The translations under genes and the position numbers were made by a program. 64,000 bases of DNA from Cyathus striatus (lineage: Eukaryota > Basidiomycota > Agaricomycetes > Agaricales > Nidulariaceae): positions 1 through 64,000 of the forward strand of contig JAOVFP010000011.1 in NCBI GenBank assembly GCA_025738555.1, written 5' to 3'. Of the stretch, positions 23,561-35,585 are shown one piece after another; the first letter of the stretch is position 1, and each line of letters starts with the position of its first letter. The notes beneath the pieces were generated by a model. The model worked only from the letters and a program-made list of their open reading frames with translations. It was not told the origin of the DNA and searched no databases.

Positions 23561-24785
23561 GAACATAGAGGGTACTCACCAATATCCCGATCAATCTTCG
23601 TCTTTGTAAACAAGCTCACAAACGCGCTCAGAATCACAGCCCCTGCACTGGGGCCTTCCTTTCCTATGCTACCTTCAGGCATATGCACATGAATATCGCG
23701 GTCGGTAAGGAATTGGTCGTAAGGCTCTCTGTGATACCGAGGTCGTACGCGTGGGCTTTGACCCAACTAAGGCCGATGTTCGCGCTCTCCCGGATGACTT
23801 CGCCCAGCTTACCAGTAAGCTGCAGACAACCTTTCCCCGGCATACTCTACAACCAATCCTATCAGCACTACCCAACGCAAAAGAAAAGACGCAAACGTAC
23901 AATAGCCTCGATAGGCATAACCGCACCACTCCCACTCCCGAGATACCCAAGACTAGTGCTAACACCTGGCGGAGGAGGGGAAGCATACATCAGGTCCTTC
24001 TGGTACATTGGTGGGCCAACATAGTCCTTCAGATTGCCGGGTGTAATGCGAACGTGAACGTCAGCGGGAATATCCATCGGCTTGCGCTTCTGCATCGTCA
24101 CGGCCTTCTTGGAGTCTTCAGCACTAGTGGATTCGGCTTGCGGCTCGTTGGCTTTGGGCTCGGTGCTGGGTACTGTTTGAGGCTTCTCCTCCTTGGGTGT
24201 AGACTTGGACGTTGAGTCCTCGGCGGTGGTTGTAGAGGAAGCTTCGCCTTCAACGGCAGCAGCTGCAGCCTCTGGGCTAACCTCGCCTTCTTTGGGTTCA
24301 GGGAACGTTTCCTCACCGAGATCCTAGACAAGCTTCAATGCAGCTTTGCGGTAGATCTATGACCGCTGTCAGCCAGGATTCGTAAACGCATAGAAGTAGA
24401 ATACGCACCTTATCAATATGCTTCTTCAGGTTACGAACACTACTATCATGGCAGTGGTACTTGATCAGAATATCGACAGCTGCTTCGTCCAGAACGACGT
24501 CAGCGCTACCGAGACCGTTGGCCTCCTTAGCTTGAGGGCCGAGGTAGCGAAAGGCAATAGCGCTCTTCTCCTGAGATGTAACCTGAGACTCCGAGGACCT
24601 CCATACAGTCAAGCAGCGGGGCAGGGATGGTGTCCAGGTTGTTGGCGGTACACATGAATAATACGTGAGATAGGTCAACGGGGACATCCATACTAAGAAA
24701 CTTGTCAGCATACATGAACACGAAGAAGGGGAGGAAGAACACACTAATGATAAAGGAAAGCAATCAATATCCACAGCCCTCTCAT
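23561..24785 (-). pseudogene. Lon protease, C-terminal fragment placed upstream of the N-terminal half
   Basis: The minus strand from 24690 reads [66 protein letters not shown], then a Glu/Ala-rich insert, [50 protein letters not shown], and the start of the protease domain ([19 protein letters not shown]). It ends before the catalytic Ser-Lys region. There is a frameshift near VSGYISGEE, an in-frame stop in KLV*DLGEE, and a lost base near 23731 after GITES. It is fused upstream to SET3-like copy C and downstream to Lon N-terminal sequence. Confidence 0.75.
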
Positions 24786-26640
24786 TGCCTTTGCCCTTCC
24801 CGAGCCCCAGTCCAACTCCCAGCGTTTCAGAAATCGATGCATTAGTCGAGCTAATGATGGCGTAAGCGCCCATGACTGGCGTTACAAGCAACAATTTGGC
24901 AAAGCGCATCGAGGGCGACATCACGGGAGGTGGGGGAAGTGGGAGTGTGTCGAGCTTGAAAGTAGAAGGGCCAACAACCGCCGCATCACCTACAGAAAGA
25001 GGTCAGCAAAGAGTACGGTCACGAGCATTAACAACTTACCTTTCTCGGTACCGGAATCACCATACACAACCTCGACTTGAACCTATCGATCAAGTGATCT
25101 GCAAAGGTGACGATGAGAAACGCTAGAATATAACAAATGGAAAACGTACCCTTCCTCCGATGGAAAATCGGCCATGACTCTCCACCCGTATCGCCCACTG
25201 TTTCTTCCTCTTCCTCCTCTATGCCTGTGCCATCCTTCGTACTTCCGTCCACTCCAACCACACCCTCAACCCCTCGATCCCCATCCACAACCTCGAACTC
25301 AGCAACAGCACCCTCCACTCCATCCCCAACAACCATCGGCCGATCGAACCACTTCTTCCTCGCCTTGGGAGAAACAAGCGGTGACATGGACAACTCATCC
25401 TCCACATCCATATTCGCATCCATCCTTGAATCTCAACGTACCGAGCGAGGTGGAGACGATGAAGGAGAGCCTGTAAGAGGGTGTTAGTAACATGAGCGAG
25501 TGATTTGCATAGGCAACAAGAGAGAAAAAAATAAAGAAGAACGGAATCTTACCATCACGCTTATCATCCTCCTCTGCCCCTCAGCATGCACCTCAACGCC
25601 TTTCGCCCTCTCCCTCCCCTTCCTCGTATGTTTCTTCCTACTGCGCCCATTAACGACTTTCACTTTCTTCTTCCCCTCTCCCTCCTCGTACTCCTTCTCC
25701 GTCCTCACACCACTCAATCCCCCCGAAAAGGGACCCACTTCCTCGTCTTGAACTCCCTCCGATGTCCAATGAGCGTTCCAAAATCCACCTCTTCTGCTTT
25801 CTCCCCCACAGTAGCAGAAGTAGAAAACGGGGATCCAGAAAAGGACAAAACGACTTCCCCGTCTATGAATGCTGCCAATTGCACCAAGACGCAGTCTTTT
25901 GGATGATTTGCATGTTGCGAATGTGGACGAAAGGAGGTGGAAGATGTTGGTCATCTGTAGGCGGAGGTGGACGTATTGTTGTGGGCAGGTGGGTGAGGCA
26001 GTGATTGTTGGTCGTGATAGTTTCTAGGTGGGCGGGGCGGTGATAGGTGACTTAGTGGTTGATGGCGGTGGTGCGGTTGAAGGTGGTGCGGTTGAAGGTG
26101 GTGCGGTTGTAGGTGGCACGGTTGAAGGTGGCGCGGTTGTAGGCAGTGACATAGTGGTTGGATGTGGTACGGTTGTAGGTGGTGGTGGTGCAGTGGTAGG
26201 TGACCCATGAGACGCTTTCAATACATTCGGCACAAATCCAGGCGTTGACGGCGGCGAGGTAGGCGGAACATAAGAAAGAAGTGGCAAGCTAACGTATCGG
26301 TAAGCCAAAACTCACAGCCCAAAACCAAAAAGCACACTCACGGAAACACCTCCGGCCTCTCAATCAACGCCGGCAGACTATGAATCACATTCCCGTCATC
26401 CCACTCGGGGGACGTAGGAGTGTATCCGGGCTCATCGATGTCAACGCAGTCGTCTTTGTTTGTGGTGTCGAGTGGTGGGGGTGGGATGGCTGACGAGGTG
26501 AGAAAGATGGATGTTGCGGGGGTTTTTGTTGAGGTTGTTGAGGAATGGGGTGACCTGAGTGGAAGAGAGAGTAGAGAGAATACGTTGGGTTGGATGAGGT
26601 GGTCGACTGGCCCCTCCGCGTGCTTCAGTTCATTTTCAGG
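24786..26640 (-). pseudogene. SET3-like SET-domain gene, broken copy C
   Basis: The minus-strand order is: a 26430-26280 remnant of the SET domain end (EWDDGN, LPALIERPEVFP) joined to an upstream VDIDEPGYTPTSPE stretch with most of the SET domain deleted; a Pro/Thr-rich linker (26210-25960); the FATC/FIDGEVV region; an acidic Lys-rich part; then KKWFDRPMVVGDG, GGESWPIFHRRK, DHLIDRFK and MRFAKLLLVTPVMGAYAI. Introns at about 25147-25095 and 25038-24990 keep canonical sites. Stops and frame changes are present in the central part. It joins directly to the Lon fragment near 24785. Confidence 0.62.
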
Positions 26641-26790
26641 TCCGACTTTGCTTATTCAGCTCGAGCTTGCGCGTTTGTATTCCAATCAGGTAATTAGTAC
26701 ATATTATTATATTACATGTAAATATAAGAACTATTTTGCATCATATCTAAATCATCAAGCAATCGTAAAAAAAAATGTGAAGTGCATGTA

Positions 26791-29226
26791 CTATAATATC
26801 CCAGAGTCCTTGAGCGCATTTTGCAGAATGGTCTCCATTAGTGCCGCAAAGACCAGCTTGATATTATTCATATCCGTCGCCTCTGTTAAACTATCCAATC
26901 CAATGAGCACCACATATGACAACGAAAGAAGGAAGACATACTGAGGATACACGCTTAACTTCGCCCTGTTCAACTGCATGAACTTCCATAGAATATACTT
27001 GGCCGCCTTGTTAACATCACGTCCACCAGTGTACTCATGGAAATGACGCTCCAAAGGGACCTACCCAACCAGAATCAGCTCAGCCGCCACGAACCACAAG
27101 AAACAGCAAACACACCTTCATAATCTTAACCTTGAATACATCAATCTTATTCAAGAACAAGATCAAAGACGTCCGAAGGAACCACCGCGAGTTGATAATA
27201 TTCTCGAAAAGAGACAACGACTCTTGGAGACGATTCTACAAAACAGTCAACAAGAGAACATCGCAAACGAACACGCCAAACGCACCTGCTTCTTCTCCTC
27301 CAAAAGCATCTGATCATACTCACTGAGCGACGCACAAAAGATAATGCTTGTTACACCTTCAAAACAGTGTATCCACTTCTTGCGCTCCGATCGCTGACCA
27401 CCCACATCGAACATGTGTATCCTTTGCAAAAGAAAGTATCAGCACCACGATCACATTATTCAAGTCACATAAATGAAAGACCCAACGCCCTCAGAGACAG
27501 AAGGCAAAGACAGAGACAGAGTCGAGATACGCGTCCCCCTTCCTCCTCCCGTGACAAGGCTGGACAAGCACATGACAAGACAAGCAGAAGCAAAAAACAT
27601 GTCCAAGTGCATCCCGAAAAGGAAACGATTAAAAAAGCGGGAAGGCGGAAGTAAATTCTTTTTGGACGTCTCAGGTGCGTCGGCACGAGTGGACCGGTTC
27701 GCTCTCGAGCTGCCAGGGGAGGGAATATCGATAAAGCGGGTGCGGTGGAGCAGGAGGAGCCAGGGGTGAATATCGAGGAGGAAGAGGAAAGAGGCCGCCG
27801 GTGCCCATTGTGATCATGCCCCAACCCAATGCCAACGCGACGAGAATAGGAGACAAAAAAAGAGAAGAGAGAAGCGGAAAAACCAACTCACGATAATTGG
27901 CCCATCATAAACCGCGTCTCAATAATCCCATACGTCTTCTGTCTTGCCCTCAGCACATCATCGTGATTGGGCAAATAATCCGGCTCTCCAATCCTCATCA
28001 CCTCCTTGAAAAAGCTACACCACCACCATCAGTCCTCTCCCTCTTTACACAAAACAAAAGACATACTAGTTCGCACTATCCATCAAATAAAACTCATCGG
28101 AATGTTCATCCATAACACGCGTGATGACGGGGTCTTTCCAAAGGACGTCTATCGCCTCTGCGATTTCATGGTTGAACGTCAACCCGCGGTTGACCGTGCT
28201 ACTTGGATCGTATGGGTTCTCATTGGCCGGTAATGGTCCGGGACCGTACAAGACCGCGCGCTCTGAGCTTGTGCCTTTCTGCCGAGGGTCGAGGTTGTAT
28301 GCGTATATCTTTTCCGCGAGGAGCTGTGAGAGGGGGAGGGGAGTTAGTTGTGCATTTGAATGGTTTGAATGAAAGAAGGAGGGAATGAATAGGTGGGCGT
28401 AGGGCCTCTCAGCACTCAGTCCACCCGCATGAAATGAGTGCCACATCTTGCTATCGCCTCTTCCCCTCTCATGCCGGGGTATGTTTAACCCTAGTCACAC
28501 TGCATCACATCACGCTCGCGCCCTGCAACGGCCTAGATTGCACCCTGCTATCCCTCCCCGCCGCATCTCCCACCCCTCGACCCGCCACACCACCGCAGCA
28601 AACCCAATTCAAACCACCGAAAACCACAGGACACTGACCTGATTCTGCGGTGACTCATACTCATGCCCAAGCTTCTTGATCTCCGCAATCACCTCCTGAG
28701 CCGAGTCGATGAGATTGCGGTACACAATAGGTCGGTATTGAAGACGCTCTTCGGGTGGGAGGCCGCCTTTGTGTAAGATCTTCATTTGCTTTACTATTGT
28801 TGATTTGCCTGATTCGCCAGAGCCTGGTTGGGGAGTGTTAGTATGAGTAGATGGGAGAGTGGGAATGAAGAGATTGTGTAATGTATGTGGGTATAGTGTG
28901 ATAGCACCGAGGGGACAGGGGCAGAGAATGAAACGTCATCCAGAGGCGCATATCGACGACTAGGCTTAACGGACGCAAAGGTGCATATGCACAACAGTAG
29001 AATGAAAGCCTTCCGTCTCCCTTTCCTTGAAGTCACCACACATCCAACAAATGACCCATCGCCCATACGCAAATGTATAAGAGAAGAGAGCCAACTCACC
29101 GAGAAGGAGGATTTTACACTCTCGTTTGAGCTTCTTGTTGTCCTCGTCGAGTTGTCGTTGGAGGGCATCGCTGTGGGCCTTGGCCCTGTCGTCATCGAAA
29201 TTGGAGGAAGACATACACGCGCCCAT
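26791..29226 (-). CDS. heterotrimeric G-protein alpha subunit, apparently intact
   Basis: Eight exons: 29226-29100, 28823-28639, 28323-28067, 28014-27892, 27421-27286, 27235-27116, 27060-26942 and 26890-26791. All phases agree, giving 388 residues. It starts MGACMSSS, so Gly2 fits N-myristoylation and Cys4 palmitoylation. G-protein motifs are complete: P-loop GSGESGKST (43-51), switch I with Arg214 (RARQKT), [12 protein letters not shown] (236-247), NKID (305-308), TEATD and the C-terminal tail NALKDSGIL. An insertion of about 35 residues in the helical domain (residues 115-150) explains the length above the usual 350-360, as seen in some basidiomycete G-alpha paralogs. Introns 1, 2 and 4 are unusually long (276, 315 and 470 nt). 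It binds GTP and relays receptor signals at the plasma membrane. Confidence 0.93.
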
Positions 29227-30180
29227 TGTCGACTGGAGATGGTCGTCGTTGCGGGGAAGAGAGACAGAAAGGGATAAATAATGTCATAGTCACCCGTACT
29301 AATTAATAAGTTAGCTTTCGGTTCTCGTCAAGTTCTGTTTAATTTAATTAATCCCCGCACCCGCACTGTCAATGTAGTCTGATTAGTAATACATACACCT
29401 TTAGACCGGTCTGTCAAAACTGTTGATGACAGGCCAATAGTAAAAATTGTTCCCACCCCTTTCGCAACCCACTAATCTGAACCGAGTGACGTTACAACGT
29501 CAACGTTTCAACGGTTGATTCAATCCTCAGCGCTTCAGCGCTTCTACCCAAGAGGTGGCAGATCCTCCGATCTCGTACCCGTTCCCATGGAGAGTGTCCC
29601 TTATTGGCGGGTGTACTTGATTATCATATTCGTGTTAAATAATATCGGTATCGTAATCTCTTCTTGAAACTTGCACAATATTTCTGTGAATGTGTGCATT
29701 AGTGTATTTGACTATAGCTCCAAGGCCTAAGATAAGTATAGTGGTTCACTTATACTTACAGGTTACTTATTCCGATGCCAAATTGCCAATTGCCATGAGT
29801 CCGAGTCTTAAGGTTGCCTACGCATATTCAGATTACATTTAGGCACTAGCTTTTCACCTGCCTCACCATTTCAGACACGAACTCATGAACATGATCCCTT
29901 GGTATTATACTTTACATCACGAACACAAATCACAAATCTTTATGAACGTACTAAACTCAACTTCAACTGAGCTCAATGGTAAATACTACATAGTTACTTA
30001 TCGAAAATAAAGTAAAATTTACGTTCTAACTAACCCCTACGCTCCATTTCCATATGGGCATTAGTAATACATATCGTTTTGTATACTGCTACATTCCATT
30101 GCATTGAAAAGAATGCATTAAGCTTGAAGACGAACTGCTGAAGATGACTTCAATGCTAATGCCGGAATGATGCCGTATGA
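29227..30180. other. intergenic; G-alpha 5' flank, duplicated elsewhere
   Basis: No gene. About 200 bp next to the G-alpha start (29270-29420), with a TTTAATTTAATTAATCCC run and TCTGATTAGTAATACAT, reappears at 38870-38990 beside a truncated G-alpha copy. It is therefore part of the duplicated segment and may include the promoter. The rest (29430-30180) is unique AT-rich sequence. Confidence 0.6.
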
Positions 30181-30449
30181 CTAATGTGTGTTAATTCAGG
30201 GTCGATGCAACGAGATCCAGGTCCATATTCCAGCGATCTGCCACCTCTTGCTTCTACCTTTGTATTCATCTCTATCCCCATCTTCACAGTTACCCCCCTT
30301 CCCTTCCGCCCTTCGTATCTCTCCCCTTCCTCTCCGTCACTGCACCTCACCACCTCCTCTTCCTCTTCCCCTCTTCTTCGTTTCCCATTCTCACCCTCAC
30401 GAACCAAACTAACCACCCCACCCACAGTCCGAAGGCGTCCGACGATCAA

Positions 30450-31705
30450 TATGCAACATGGCCCTGCTCATCTTCCACCTCATACCCTCAAGTTTTACAT
30501 TTGAAGGCGTCGACATCAACGTGGCACAACGTAGCTTTAAAGCGCTATCCGAATAGTGAGTCGTTTCTTTGTTTCGTTTGGTTTTTTGAGGGAGCGGGGA
30601 GGGGGGGGCTGGGTGTGGGTTAAACTGGATGCACCGTAGACTGCAGTATGAGGCCGAGGTCGAATGCCGCTTATCATTCTTAGACTTACTGGGGCAGTTT
30701 ATGTCGCAGATGCCCTCGTACGATACTGTGTCTGACTGGTGCGGGCGTATATCTATCCCATGGTCGTACCCTCTCTGTTCAAGAGTCTGCTGGGACGTGC
30801 CCGTACCGTTACTCGTCTTGGATGAGCTGTCTGGGTCTGGGTTGTTTTGTCTTCGACCCCGCGCGGATGCGTGAACCTATTCTGTTCGTGTACCCTTGGA
30901 TGCGGCTGTCGGGTGCGATGACAGGTTGAGGTTGAGGTTGAGGTTGAGGTTGAGTTGGGTTGGAGATGGCAGTGAGGGTCGGATGGGATGAGACTCATGC
31001 GGATAGTGGGGTACGCCGCTGCTGGTAGTCTTGGTGCTGGAGACTTCTCCTTTGTTCATGGGTTGGACTACAGGGCCATGGGCTACGGAGATGGTCATGG
31101 TCATTCTCGTGGTGAGGGCGGGCATTATACAGTGCACTGCAGTGGTGGACGTGTATTGAGACGAGGAAAGGGAACTAGTGCTTGTGTGTTGCAAGCTCGC
31201 GTGTACATTGTCGCAGTTATGCTGGTTGTAGCGTGCGCTGGCGCTACATGTAGGAGTCTCTGTGACAGCTATTGCTTCGATCTTAAGGATCGTAGTAATG
31301 TTGTATCTATGTTCGAAGGAGCGTGTTTGTGATGCCTATGCTAGTTGCACGTCTCACTCCTCGCTACATCAGGCTACCCATGCTAGCCGCATGTACCCAT
31401 GTCTCAGCTGGCGGTACCGCTCTTCCATCACTTTTTTTCTTCTATATTTCTACCTCTCACCACATGCTGACACATTTGCTCCACCACAGGCATCTTCTTC
31501 CTCTTCGAAGCTGACCGACTCGCACTCATACGCTCACAGCCTCAATGCGCCATCGACTACTACACGAAAGCTATGCACTCGCAAAGCCAGTACCGGAACC
31601 TCTACCACATATCCTGGCGGGAGATGTTGATCGCGTATCTCACACTTTAGGAGGTCGAGAAGAGAATGGAGTGGTGGAGGAACCTGGTGCAAGAAGCTAC
31701 CGTGA
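30450..31705 (+). pseudogene. fragments including an IML2/TTC39-like TPR segment
   Basis: The clearest part is 31490-31700: after an intron ending in CCACAG the frame reads FLFEADRLALIRSQPQ, then CAIDYYTKAMHSQSQYRN, then a stop in LTL*EVEKRMEWW. This resembles the TPR region of IML2/TTC39-type outer-membrane proteins (AIDYYTKA, SQYRNLYHIS). Upstream (30450-31250) there are short exon-like pieces (FEGVDINVAQRSF, VECRLSFLDLLGQF) that I cannot assign with confidence. Stops and lack of continuity show it is broken. The Lon fragment follows directly. Confidence 0.42.
30923..30956. repeat. hexanucleotide microsatellite (GGTTGA)n
   Basis: Five tandem copies of GGTTGA within the decayed gene-fragment region. 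It is a simple repeat, not a telomeric one. Confidence 0.8.
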
Positions 31706-31814
31706 GTCTTTTCCGACGCTCTCTTTTTGTGGATTGTTCCATTGAAACCTGGTCGCGAGGTTGGGACGGCGTGGGTTGGGGTTGGATTCTTGGAACTTGG
31801 GATTCGACTTTGGG

Positions 31815-32180
31815 TTTGAGCTATTTCTTGTGTCTTGTTTGTCTGTACCGCCAACAACCTCGAAATCATTCCCGTGCCGCTGCTCGATCGTACGGAGGTC
31901 CTCGAAGTCTCAGGTTATGTCTCAGATGAGAAGAGCGCCAGCGCGTCTCGCTACCCCGGCCCTCAAGCTAAGGGGGCCAACGGTCTCGGTAGTACTGATG
32001 TCATTCTCGACGAAGTGGCTGGGATTCGTAACTCAAAGAAACATATCGATAAGGTGCGTTTTCAGCTCCGCGCATGCACTTTGAGGCTCTGACTGATGAC
32101 GTCCTTAGATCTACCGCAAGGTTGCTGCCGCCGTCGAAAGCGAACTTCCCTTTACCACCACCGTCCTCAATGCCTAGCAC
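31815..32180 (+). pseudogene. Lon protease fragment, second copy
   Basis: Reads [51 protein letters not shown], then a deletion (VDILIKYHC is missing) and NSKKHIDK at a canonical donor (GTGCGT near 32054), then IYRKVAAAVE in the next exon and a stop. It corresponds to the same region as the start of the minus-strand Lon fragment near 24690, so this stretch of Lon is present twice in opposite orientation. Confidence 0.68.
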
Positions 32181-32740
32181 AAAGCCAACAAACCTCAACG
32201 GAATCTACTTAATCCACCAGCACTAAAGACCTGGACCGAAAAAGAGGAGGGGTTTGTATGGTATGCTGGGGAAGATGGCACGGTTGAGGGTCCGGAAGGA
32301 TGGTGAAAGCTCGTTATCTTCCCCTTCTTCCTTCTGTTCTACCATGAATGGCATCTCAACACGAACCTGCACCTTCTCCTAATCCCACCTTTGCCTCGGG
32401 ACAGTCCCGTCCCTCACGCGACTTGCATCTGCGCCGTTACGCTCGACAGTCTCCTGCTCCTCCTTAGACCTTCTCAACCAGAACGTCGCGCTCGTAGGGG
32501 TGAACTGTAAGCTCAACCTTCGTCGTCTTGGAACCGTCCACGCCTCTTGAGGAATAGGGAGGTCAAGTATTCAGATGCTCGATGGCTGTCTGGGCCTGTG
32601 CTCCTTGATCTCGGACTGAGGAAGTGTTCAGCGTAAAACGCGATACGTTTCCCGCTTCTTCTTCTCTGGCTTTTCGGAGATGTTGGACTCGGGTTTGATA
32701 GCGGTAAGGTCAGCGACGACGTCGAACATCCAGTTGCCGA
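32181..32740. other. intergenic, no gene recognised
   Basis: After the Lon remnant comes a short open stretch (WTEKEEGFVWYAGEDG near 32230) that may be another gene fragment, then low-information sequence rich in CTTCTTC and CTCGAC. I cannot assign it. Confidence 0.3.
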
Positions 32741-32749
32741 GGGTAAGAG

Positions 32750-33000
32750 GGCGAATGGCGATGCTCTGGTAGCATCAAGTGCTGAAATTGCTTCATCTAT
32801 ATAGCGTGGTCAGTAAACGTTCTAAGAAAGAAATGCAGATAGAAGAAACGTACCGAGGACGATAACATCAGAATTCCATAATCTCGCACGGACACTTTTC
32901 AACCGTTGCCTCTGTCCACCACTCAGCGACACACCCTCACTGCCACCCAAAATGCTCTCATATCTCTGAGGTAAGTCTCTTGGCGAGATGGATATGAGAA
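32750..33000 (-). pseudogene. ABC transporter nucleotide-binding domain fragment
   Basis: The minus strand from 32970 reads YESILGGSEGVSLSGGQRQR, the ABC signature, then SDVIVLDE at a canonical donor, then AISALDATRAS in the next exon. This is the signature and Walker B of an MDR/Ste6-type half-domain. The usual Ala of IARA is changed (KSVRARL) and the frame soon dissolves. The matching Walker A half of a related copy lies at 41400-41600 on the other strand. Confidence 0.68.
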
Positions 33001-33304
33001 TGAGACTGCAGCCTGTGGATAGCGTACGGATTTTTGAGAGGGTGAATGAGAATGTAGCGGCAGTGGTGGTGGTAGTTGTACGTGGGGTGATTGGGTCAAC
33101 TTAGCTTACCCCTAGGTCCCTACCTATGACCCACCTTGTGCGTGTCAAACCTTCTCTCCAGTTGTTCCATCCCGATTTGCGTCTTTTTACACTCTTTATT
33201 TTTACTTTCATTACTTTTTAACTTACCCTACTTATTGCTTGTATAATTCCCACTAACTTTAGTTAGTAGGGTTATAGGGGTCGGACTCCAATATTTTTTG
33301 GCAG
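33001..33304. other. intergenic, no gene recognised
   Basis: AT-rich sequence between the ABC fragment and the TA-flanked element. A stretch near 33215-33260 (TACTTATTGCTTGTATAATT, then GTTAGTAGG) loosely resembles 35375-35420 and may be a decayed repeat. Confidence 0.3.
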
Positions 33305-33306
33305 TA

Positions 33307-35028
33307 CAGTCATCAACCACCCAACGTGACACACCACCCAACGTGACAAACCCAACTGATTGACTTCTCCTAACATCAAATCTATGGCTATCACTACAAT
33401 TCTTTTTGTATTTTTAGGCCTAGTATCCCAGTAATGAGTTCCAACAGTATTTTTACAGGTATATATTGAAATAGATATATGACATATAAATTAAGTTGGA
33501 GAGTTACCCCAAACATGAGATTTCCAAAAAATACATGGCATGTATTACTCAATAAAGGTACTTAATTTAACTTTTTTATAGCATAAGTAGCTATGATTCA
33601 ATGTAATAAACCTGTATAAATGTCTTTATGAGTAAAATGCATCTATGTTCTCTGATATCACTAGAAATCTGAAGTGCTCAGTGTTGCGAGACAAGGAGGT
33701 TTTGTTTATATTAATGATCCGGACTTCGGCAATCTTTAATTTTGAAATATTTGTAATAAACTGTATTGCCATCAGCGGCTGTCACGCCACGTGGTTTTGA
33801 TCAAAATCCAGTCCCCTCAACTATTTTGCGAATGTTCGTTCCCTGCTAAAACACAGCGCGGTAAAAATTATACAAAGTGATTCTATATGATTATATCTAT
33901 CCATATGTACAATTTTTATAGTAGAATATGTACTACTGTACTGTCACAGGAACTCGGTCACATTAGCGTAAATGCTAAATTTCTAACTTTTAAAGACTGT
34001 GAATTAGAATAAAATACATGTGCTACATAAAAGACTTTGTATAAAACCATTTCCAACTTTAATCGCATTTTTTGAAGTATTCTATGAGATGTTACGAATA
34101 TTTTTGTCGCGAGACCTCAGAAAGTGGAAAAACCGGGAACCCGGCCACCCCTTATTAATAATATCAGGGCTTGTCTAGCAGCCGAACTAAGCTTACCGGA
34201 CTTACTCGGACTTAACAACTAAATATCATCTTCGTTCCATGAATAACAATGATTTCGATGTTTGAAGCGGCAAATTTGTACATTATACTTCAAAAACGGC
34301 TGTAAAATATTAACCAATATTTATTTTACTTATAATGATTAACTACAGTGCTTGATCCGGCCTGAGGCATCCAATATTTGATATGTTAGGATGAAAAAAT
34401 GAAAGGTAGAGGTTCTGGATAGATCTACAGTTTCTAAACAAAACAAAATAGCTAAAATTACGTTAAAACTTGAATAATAATGAAATGATTGTATGTATTT
34501 CGCCTTATAATTTTTGTAGCATCTTTCTACCATTTATGAAAGATACAAACAGTTCAATGTACACCTTGAAACTGCTTCTTTGTACCACTCTGATGTGTAG
34601 ATTGGTAAAATAATATAGAAACGAGTAAAAATGAGATTTATGAAGCAGTCCAAATCAATACAGGGGGATTTAAAATAGATATATAGCATAATTGTATGCT
34701 TTGGATGCGCTGCATACGGCTGCAGCATTATCTTCCTTCGAGAGTGTGGGAATCTGCATCTTAGATTTAGCCATTTTTGGTTGTAGTGGTCAACTAAGTT
34801 CTGAATTTCTCGATGTACAAGAGAGTAGCAATCTAAATACTTATACACTATATAGATATTATAGTAATGTACTGTACTGTATCAAAAATTTGCACAAATG
34901 GCTGATGTGGAAGCTGGAGGATGAGCTGTGACCGGGTTCCAGATGTGACCAAGTTCCTGATAGCCGACAGTAGATAATGTGGAATCACAACTTCAAGTTT
35001 TGTTGTCACGTGTAATGGTTGATGACTG
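33307..35028. mobile_element. decayed DNA transposon, TA-flanked, about 1.7 kb
   Basis: The left end CAGTCATCAACCACCCAACG and the right end, read inward, CAGTCATCAACCATTACACG are inverted repeats that share CGTGACA further in. TA flanks both ends (33305-33306, 35029-35030). Inner motifs resembling GTGACCGAGTTCCTG occur inverted near 33950 and 34935. No transposase can be read; short ORFs lack motifs. This is probably a non-autonomous or decayed Tc1/mariner-like element. Confidence 0.6.
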
Positions 35029-35585
35029 TAAATCACATTTTATTTGCACCTGTTAAATATTTCAGCTTTTCGGCTGCTCCTTTGTTCTTCATTTATGTAG
35101 TTAACCTCTACATTCGTGCTTGTGCACTCCTCTTATCTTTTCGGGGGCACTGCTTCAACAGCTGGTATCAATTCTCGTTCGTAGTCATATAGTGATTCAG
35201 ATTTTATTTACCGGTGCCCTTTTTTCAATGTATCTACATGAATTAATGCTTCCGCTTCGACAAGTACTGATGCTTTCGGTTATGAAAACTATCGACCTTG
35301 CTTAAGTACTTGTTATTCGTATTGTAGTGTTTTTCCCTTTCCCTTTTGCAACTTTGTAGCTTGCCCTACCTAGTATTGCTTGTATAGTATTGGTTTGTTC
35401 AATTTTATCGTAGTTAGTGGGCTTTGCCGGCGGTAGCCGGCCTTATTTGTTATATTGGTTTTTTCAATTTTATCGTAGTTAGAACCTAGATTTGGTATTG
35501 TTTGTGCATTAAACAACATATCACATGATTGCGACAAGGCATTGTTGACAATGTTGTGATCGTTCAACGTTGCTTCTGAACCGCC
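35029..35585. other. intergenic; upstream region of the CRN gene
   Basis: No gene. The segment TTCAATTTTATCGTAGTTAG occurs twice 65 bp apart (about 35399 and 35465), with a GCCGGCGGTAGCCGGC palindrome between. The region just before the ATG at 35586 must hold the promoter, but no defined element is visible. Confidence 0.45.

Noticed and set aside
23131..23766. 211-codon ORF on the minus strand
   Set aside because: Only its first part is Lon; the rest is the wrong frame across an intron and the Lon N-terminal exon.
29520..29560. Possible tRNA or structured RNA in the G-alpha 5' flank
   Set aside because: CAGCGCTTCAGCGCTTC is a short direct repeat; no cloverleaf could be drawn.
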